A DNA stretch of 64,000 nucleotides from Paraperlucidibaca baekdonensis. Lineage in GTDB: Bacteria; Pseudomonadota; Gammaproteobacteria; Pseudomonadales; Moraxellaceae. Position numbers and translations under genes: made by a program. The stretch spans positions 310,001-374,000 of the forward strand of contig NZ_QUNR01000004.1 in NCBI RefSeq assembly GCF_003387535.1, read 5' to 3'. Each line of letters starts with the position of its first letter. Positions within the stretch are counted from its first letter, which is position 1. Positions 59,459 through 64,000 of the stretch are shown in pieces. The notes below the pieces were generated by a model. It saw only the letters and a list, made by a program, of their open reading frames with translations. It did no database searches and was not told the DNA's origin.

Positions 59459-61648
59459 CTACAAAGCCGAGCTTTGAGCGGCGCGCGCGTGGTGCAATTT
59501 TTTGTAGCTCGCTATTAAACGGAGATGCTTATCGAGCCCGACCAACTGACTGTTGGTCGGTGTTAGGCCATAAAAACGCACATGGCCAGCCACCGAACCC
59601 ACCACAGCGGCCAAGGTCTCCACGCCAAACATACGTTCGAGATTTTGCTGATAGTCCGCTAGCTCGAGCTCATCATCGAGGGTGATTTCCAGCACCGTGA
59701 GTACGGCACGATAAAACAGTCCGCGCGCTACGGTGTTGTCGTTGAACTGCAAAAAGGCTGAGACGCGATCAAGCGCTTCTTCGTGCTCCTGCAATGCCAA
59801 ATGAATCAACAGCTTCAACTCCAATACCGTAAGCTGACCCCACACCGTGTTCTCATCAAACTCAACACCAATGAGCGTGATGATGGTCATGTACTCATCG
59901 AGCTCGCTGTCTTCTAAACGCTCGCCAAGGTCGGCGAGTTGCTCATCATTTAAGGTGTGCAGATTTAAAATATCATCGCGAAACAGCAAGGCTTTATTGG
60001 TGTTATCCCACACTAAGTCTTCGACCGGATACACCTCAGAATAATCCGGCACCAAGATGCGGCAAACCGGTGCACCTAAATCCTCATGCACGGCCATATA
60101 CACCGTCTTACCCATGGCCTCGAGCAGGCCAAAGAGTGTCTCGGCTTCGGCTTGCGTCGTGCCTGAGAAATCCCATTCAGCGAATTCATAATCGGCGCGC
60201 GCACTGAAAAAGCGCCAAGACACCACGCCCGTGGAATCGACAAAATGCTCAACGGCGTTGTTGGGCTCGGTCACCGCCAGGCTATTAAATGTCGGCGGCG
60301 GCACATCATTGAGGCCTTCTAAACTGCGGCCCTGCAAGAGCTCGGTCAGACTTCGCTCAAGCGCCACGGCAAAGCGCGGGTGCGCACCAAATGAGGCAAA
60401 CACACCGCCCGTGCGCGGATTCATTAAGGTCACGCACATCACCGGAAATTGGCCGCCCAATGACGCATCTTTCACCAGCACGGGAAAGCCTTGCGCTTCG
60501 AGTGCCTCGATGCCCGCCAGCACACTCGGGTATTTTGCCAAGACCTCGCGCGGCACATCCGGCAGCGCGATTTCCTCTTCAATGATTTGCCGCTTCACGG
60601 CACGCTCAAAGATTTCCGAAAGACACTGTACTTGCGCCTCAGCGAGCGTATTACCGGCGCTCATGCCATTGCTCAAAAATAAATTTTCAATGAGGTTGGA
60701 TGGGAAATACACCACGGCGTTGTCGTGGCGACGCACAAACGGCAGCGCCACGATGCCGCGATCACGACGTCCAGAGTTGGTATCGATTAAATGTGAGCCG
60801 CAAAGTTCATCATCGGGGTCGTAAATCGCCCAGCAATGCGCATCGAGCAAGCCCTCTGGCAAGCCATCATCGGCCTCCAGGGCAAACCACTTTTCATTGG
60901 GATAATGCACAAAGTCTTGGCTCGCAATATCCTCGCCAAAGTACTGATCATTATAGAAAAAATTACAACTCAACCGCTCAATAAACTCACCCAATGCGGA
61001 GCACAGCGCACTTTCTTTGGTGGCCCCTTTGCCGTTGGTAAAGCACATTGGTGAGGCGGCATCACGAATATGCAGCGACCACACATTCGGCACAATATTG
61101 CGCCACGAGGCGATCTCTATTTTCATGCCAAGCTGTTCAAGCAAGCCGGTCATGTGCGCAATGGTTTGCTCCAGCGGCATGTCTTTGCCATCAATAAACG
61201 TCTGCTGCTCGGTGGCGGCAGGGCTCATCAGCAGCGCCTGCGCATTGGCGCCGAGATTTGCCACCGGCTCAATGACAAACTCCGGTCCGGTTTGCACCAC
61301 TTTTTTCACGGTGCAGCGATCTATCGAGCGCAAAATGCCTTCACGATCTTTCGCGGAGATACTTTCAGGCAATTCCACATCGATCTTAAAAATCTGCTGA
61401 TAGCGATTTTCTGGATCAACAATATTGTTTTGCGACAGACGAATATGATCGGTGGGAATGTCACGGGCGAGGCAATACACGCGCACAAAATACGCCGCGC
61501 ACAACGCCGAGGACGCCAGGAAGTAGTCAAATGGGCTGGGCGCAGAACCATCGCCTTTGTAGCGAATGGGCTGGTCGGCAATCACCGAGAAATCATCAAA
61601 CTTGGCCTCTAAGCGCAAGTTATCTAAAAAGTTCACATTGATTTCCAC
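59459..61648 (-). CDS. OsmC-YcaO fusion protein
   Basis: A 729-residue protein with two parts. Residues 1-140 are an OsmC-like domain (DNLRLEAKFDDFSVIADQP) with the two redox cysteines in SSALCAAYFVRVYC and IDRCTVKKV. From about residue 165 a YcaO domain follows, with the ATP-binding motifs KGATKESALCSALGEFIERL and AEAQVQCLSEIFERAVKRQ. In E. coli YcaO aids RimO-dependent methylthiolation of ribosomal protein S12; other YcaOs make azolines or thioamides with a partner protein. GTG start, with GGGGAG upstream. No precursor peptide is seen nearby, so a housekeeping role is more likely than a natural product. Confidence 0.88.
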   Translation of the reverse strand: MEINVNFLDNLRLEAKFDDFSVIADQPIRYKGDGSAPSPFDYFLASSALCAAYFVRVYCLARDIPTDHIRLSQNNIVDPENRYQQIFKIDVELPESISAKDREGILRSIDRCTVKKVVQTGPEFVIEPVANLGANAQALLMSPAATEQQTFIDGKDMPLEQTIAHMTGLLEQLGMKIEIASWRNIVPNVWSLHIRDAASPMCFTNGKGATKESALCSALGEFIERLSCNFFYNDQYFGEDIASQDFVHYPNEKWFALEADDGLPEGLLDAHCWAIYDPDDELCGSHLIDTNSGRRDRGIVALPFVRRHDNAVVYFPSNLIENLFLSNGMSAGNTLAEAQVQCLSEIFERAVKRQIIEEEIALPDVPREVLAKYPSVLAGIEALEAQGFPVLVKDASLGGQFPVMCVTLMNPRTGGVFASFGAHPRFAVALERSLTELLQGRSLEGLNDVPPPTFNSLAVTEPNNAVEHFVDSTGVVSWRFFSARADYEFAEWDFSGTTQAEAETLFGLLEAMGKTVYMAVHEDLGAPVCRILVPDYSEVYPVEDLVWDNTNKALLFRDDILNLHTLNDEQLADLGERLEDSELDEYMTIITLIGVEFDENTVWGQLTVLELKLLIHLALQEHEEALDRVSAFLQFNDNTVARGLFYRAVLTVLEITLDDELELADYQQNLERMFGVETLAAVVGSVAGHVRFYGLTPTNSQLVGLDKHLRLIASYKKLHHARAAQSSAL

Positions 61649-61693
61649 CGCATTTCTCCCCGTGTGTTATCGGCTAGCTGAGGCTATTAGTTG

Positions 61694-61735
61694 GCGCCTC
61701 ACGCAGGCCATCGCGCCGCTTGCCTGCAAAGGCGC
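61694..61735. other. GC-rich imperfect hairpin upstream of umuD
   Basis: GCGCC...GCAGGC pairs with GCCTGC...GGCGC across a 13-base loop with small internal mismatches, in the ycaO/umuD divergent gap. No T run follows on either strand. Confidence 0.35.
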
Positions 61736-61812
61736 GAGCTTATAGGAAAGCGCCATTTAATGCCTTAACGCCTGTGCGCAAATCACGCTATCGCCAGTCC
61801 TCGCCATCGCGC

Positions 61813-61834
61813 TATACTGCCCAAATGAACAGCA
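61813..61834 (+). promoter_or_regulatory. umuD -10 and LexA-like box covering the start codon
   Basis: TATACT at 61813-61818 is seven bases before the ATG, so transcription would start at or next to the start codon and make a leaderless mRNA. CTG at 61817-61819 and CAG at 61830-61832 are exactly ten bases apart, matching the CTG-N10-CAG LexA core; flanks TA and CA also agree, but the middle is less A/T-rich than consensus. No -35 match is seen. Confidence 0.5.
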
Positions 61835-62301
61835 TTATTGGCAAGCCCATTGCCGCGCCGCCGACCACGGCGCTGGCCTTTTTCGACGCCACTGTGGCGG
61901 CGGGATTCCCCTCGCCGGCAGCTGACTACATTCAAAATACCATCGACCTGCATGAGCGCTTGGTACACCACCCGGCGGCGACATTTTTTGTGCGTGTGGC
62001 GGGCGACTCCATGGTCGACACCGGCATTGTCGATGGCAGCATTTTGGTGGTCGATGCCTCGCGTAACGCGCAATCGGGCGATATTGTCGTGGCCATCATT
62101 GATGGCAAGTACACGGTCAAACGCTTGCGCTTGGTGGCTGGTCAATGCGAACTGCACGCGGAAAACGCACGCGCGAATTATCCGCCCCTGCGCCCTAGCG
62201 AAGACCTGCAAATCTTTGGCGTGGTCACCAGCCATATTGTTGAGCATGTGCGGCTGCCGGGTTCATCGCGCGCGAAAAAACGATCGAGCAGCGCACCATG
62301 A
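61825..62301 (+). CDS. umuD: UmuD, SOS mutagenesis protein
   Basis: Self-cleaving partner of the error-prone polymerase; its processed form UmuD' joins UmuC. The 158 residues have the autocleavage Ala-Gly in VAAGFPSPAADY, the nucleophile Ser in VAGDSMVDTGI and the general-base Lys in GKYTVKRLRL, the S24 signature. It is longer than E. coli UmuD (139) mainly by a basic C-terminal tail. The ATG at 61825 gives the family N-terminus; no ribosome binding site precedes it. It overlaps umuC as ATGA. Confidence 0.93.
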   Translation: MNSIIGKPIAAPPTTALAFFDATVAAGFPSPAADYIQNTIDLHERLVHHPAATFFVRVAGDSMVDTGIVDGSILVVDASRNAQSGDIVVAIIDGKYTVKRLRLVAGQCELHAENARANYPPLRPSEDLQIFGVVTSHIVEHVRLPGSSRAKKRSSSAP

Positions 62302-63566
62302 CATGCTACGCCCTCGTCGATGCCAATAATTTCTACGCCACCTGCGAGAAAATCTTCAACCCAGCGCTCGCCGATACGCCGCTGGTGGTGCTGTCAAATA
62401 ATGATGGCTGCATTGTTGCGCGCTCCGCTGAAGCCAAGGCATTGGGCATTCCCATGGGCGCACCCATGCACGAGTGGCAGGACTTTTGCGATGCCCACGG
62501 CGTGCAGGCGATGAGCTCAAACTACGCGCTCTACGGCGACATGAGCGCGCGCATGCTCGCCGTGCTGCACGATTACTGCCCGGCGGTGGAGAGCTATTCC
62601 ATCGATGAGTCCTTCCTCAAACTCGATGGCTTTGCCCAGCCCACCGCGCATGGCCGGCTGATTCGCGCACAGCTGCAGCAGTGCATCAAAATCACTTGCG
62701 GCGTGGGCATTGGCCCGACCAAAACGCTGGCGAAATTTGCCAATCACATCGCCAAAAAACACGCCGACTACGCAGGCGTGTTTAACTGCCACGATCATCC
62801 GCCAGCGCATCTGCAGGCACTCATGGCCAGCTACCCTAGCAGCGAGGTCTGGGGCGTGGGGCGGCGCTTGAGCAAGCGTCTCGCCGCCGATGGCATCGAG
62901 ACAGTACGCGATCTGATGCACTGCGATGCCGTGGCGATACGCCAGCGTTATGGCATCGTGCTCGAAAAAACCGTGCGCGAATTACGCGGGGAGTCGTGCT
63001 TAAGCCTAGAAGAAGTGGGTCGGCCGAAGGAGCAGATCATGGCCTCGCGCTCCTTTGGCACGGTGCTGCTTGACGCCAATGCCATTAAGGCCGCGCTCGC
63101 CAGTCACGTCAGTCGGGCCGCTGAAAAGTTGCGCGCGCAAGGCTCGGTGTGCGCGCACGTTTATGTGATGTTGCGCACCAACCCGTTTCGCAGCCAAGAC
63201 CCGCAGTATCGCAAGACCACGTTAGTGCCTCTGCCGCATGTCTCTGCCGATACCGCCGTGCTCATGCAGGCCGCCATGGCTGGCTTTCGGCAGCTGTTTA
63301 TTGCCGGCTTTCGCTACCACAAATGCGGCGTGATGCTCAGTGGTATCGGCCCGGCAGATCAGCAACAGGGCGACTTATTTGCCGCCGTCGACGACCCCAA
63401 ACGTCTGCGCTTGATGAGCCTCATCGATCGCATCAACCAAGCGCAAGGCGCTAACACCGTGCATTTAGCCACCACCCGGCTAAGTGCGGCTTGGCATATG
63501 CGCCATGCCAATAGATCGCCACACTACACCACCGGTTGGGATGAGTTTCCCATCGCTCAGGCCTGA
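62298..63566 (+). CDS. umuC: UmuC, DNA polymerase V catalytic subunit
   Basis: Y-family translesion polymerase. The 422 residues show the active-site blocks DANNFYATCEKIFNP and SYSIDESFLKLDG, the steric region LSNNDGCIVARS, the helix-hairpin-helix VWGVGRRLSKRL, and the little-finger domain. A beta-clamp-binding peptide QGDLF occurs late, as in E. coli UmuC. Gene order umuD-umuC is standard; the next gene starts 13 bases later. Confidence 0.95.
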   Translation: MTCYALVDANNFYATCEKIFNPALADTPLVVLSNNDGCIVARSAEAKALGIPMGAPMHEWQDFCDAHGVQAMSSNYALYGDMSARMLAVLHDYCPAVESYSIDESFLKLDGFAQPTAHGRLIRAQLQQCIKITCGVGIGPTKTLAKFANHIAKKHADYAGVFNCHDHPPAHLQALMASYPSSEVWGVGRRLSKRLAADGIETVRDLMHCDAVAIRQRYGIVLEKTVRELRGESCLSLEEVGRPKEQIMASRSFGTVLLDANAIKAALASHVSRAAEKLRAQGSVCAHVYVMLRTNPFRSQDPQYRKTTLVPLPHVSADTAVLMQAAMAGFRQLFIAGFRYHKCGVMLSGIGPADQQQGDLFAAVDDPKRLRLMSLIDRINQAQGANTVHLATTRLSAAWHMRHANRSPHYTTGWDEFPIAQA

Positions 63567-63579
63567 TAAACTCGCCAGC

Positions 63580-64000
63580 ATGGATCTCGCCCCGTTGTAT
63601 TACCTCAGCAATTTTCGCAGCCTGCTCGACTGGGTGAGTTGCCGCTACAGCGACCTGCTCAGTGCCGAGGAGCAGCATTTTATAAGCACGTTTGCAGCGC
63701 TCCCAGCCAACGCGCAGGCCTTGCTGGTGCGCGTCATCATGCGGCCACGACCGCTGCTGCGCGTGAGCACATTGCACTATGCAGAAATCGCACACGGCTC
63801 GGAGGCGCTCGCCACGCTCTTGGCCAACGGCTGGCTGAGTGCCGACCCTGAGCTATCGCTCGATACGCTGTTTAGCTTGGCGACTAAGGCCGAGTTACTC
63901 GCCGATGCCGAGGCGTTTGCGCCACACACACTGAACCCGCGCCAGCGCAAAGCCGAGCTGCGCGAGCAGCTGGAGCCATTAAGTCACGAGCTGCGAGGGT
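63580..64000 (+). CDS. FAN1-like VRR-NUC nuclease, N-terminal part
   Basis: Runs off the right edge; 140 codons are visible from the ATG at 63580, with no stop. The N-terminus MDLAPLYYLSNFRSLLDWVSCRYSDLLSAEEQHFI... then LPANAQALLVRVIMRPRPLLRVSTLHYAEIA matches the start of bacterial FAN1 homologues, which have a SAP-like region and end in a VRR-NUC domain. FAN1 resolves interstrand crosslinks and 5' flaps. The nuclease domain itself is outside the window. Thirteen bases after umuC, so probably one SOS transcript. Confidence 0.78.
   Translation, partial: MDLAPLYYLSNFRSLLDWVSCRYSDLLSAEEQHFISTFAALPANAQALLVRVIMRPRPLLRVSTLHYAEIAHGSEALATLLANGWLSADPELSLDTLFSLATKAELLADAEAFAPHTLNPRQRKAELREQLEPLSHELRG

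Noticed and set aside
61070-61612. 180-codon plus-strand frame over the OsmC-YcaO gene
   Set aside because: Antisense to conserved OsmC and YcaO motifs; no start signal.
59459-61648. YcaO as part of a peptide natural-product cluster
   Set aside because: No precursor peptide, dehydrogenase or dedicated exporter lies next to it, and the form is the OsmC-fused housekeeping type.

Overview
The window is a gene-dense stretch of a Gammaproteobacterium chromosome. The gene content is housekeeping, and the order resembles Pseudomonas: tig-clpP-clpX-lon-hupB-ppiD-fabI, gloB-mltD-yejABEF, rnhA-dnaQ, thrH-cysH-cysB, mnmA-hflD-purB, clpS-clpA beside icd, and ppsA/ppsR. Pseudomonadales or a near relative is my best guess from memory of gene order; the species cannot be read from the sequence. 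I see no rRNA, insertion sequence, prophage or CRISPR array. No gene-free stretch exceeds 300 bases; the longest is the 293-base ppsA/ppsR gap.

Layout. 1-1.3 kb: start of a Rossmann-fold protein (cut by the window edge), a lytic transglycosylase and a Rieske protein. 1.3-4.9 kb: ppsA and its kinase/phosphorylase ppsR, divergent. 4.9-9.1 kb: clpA, clpS, icd on the minus strand. 9.2-15.7 kb: an rRNA pseudouridine synthase, then mnmA-hflD-purB-roxA-pabB in one direction with overlaps or tiny gaps. 15.8-17.1 kb: an unrecognised lipoprotein. 17.2-20.5 kb: thrH, cysH, cysB and a TauE-like permease. 20.6-26.6 kb: a DAHP synthase, nfuA, metH and a small membrane protein. 26.6-30.2 kb (minus): an overlapping operon of a methyltransferase, rnhA, dnaQ, nudC and sohB. 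30.3-39.0 kb (plus): gloB, mltD, the yejABEF-type ABC transporter, fabI. 39.0-47.4 kb (minus): ppiD, hupB, lon, clpX, clpP, tig, the protein-quality-control block. 47.7-47.9 kb: tRNA-Pro, tRNA-Arg, tRNA-His. 48.0-52.8 kb (minus): an RND efflux adaptor, its pump and a Lit-like (DUF1461) membrane enzyme in one coupled operon. 53-56.3 kb: a short RNase J-like protein, DUF3429 and DCC-family proteins, and a histone-deacetylase-like hydrolase. 56.4-61.6 kb: an LVIVD-type lipoprotein coupled to a polytopic membrane protein, then an OsmC-YcaO fusion. 61.8-64.0 kb: umuD, umuC and the start of a FAN1-like nuclease gene.

The least ordinary parts are the last third: the pump operon whose lipoprotein adaptor is encoded with a lipoprotein-acyl-transfer family protein; the umuDC-FAN1 SOS operon with a LexA-like box on the umuD start codon; the LVIVD/membrane protein pair; and the mltD-yejABEF arrangement that would fit import of released muropeptides. 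Visible regulation includes a heat-shock-type promoter before lon, a strong promoter with GC-rich discriminator before the tRNAs, and several clear bidirectional terminators between convergent genes. Start codons GTG and TTG are used often, and many gene pairs share ATGA or TTGA stop-start overlaps.
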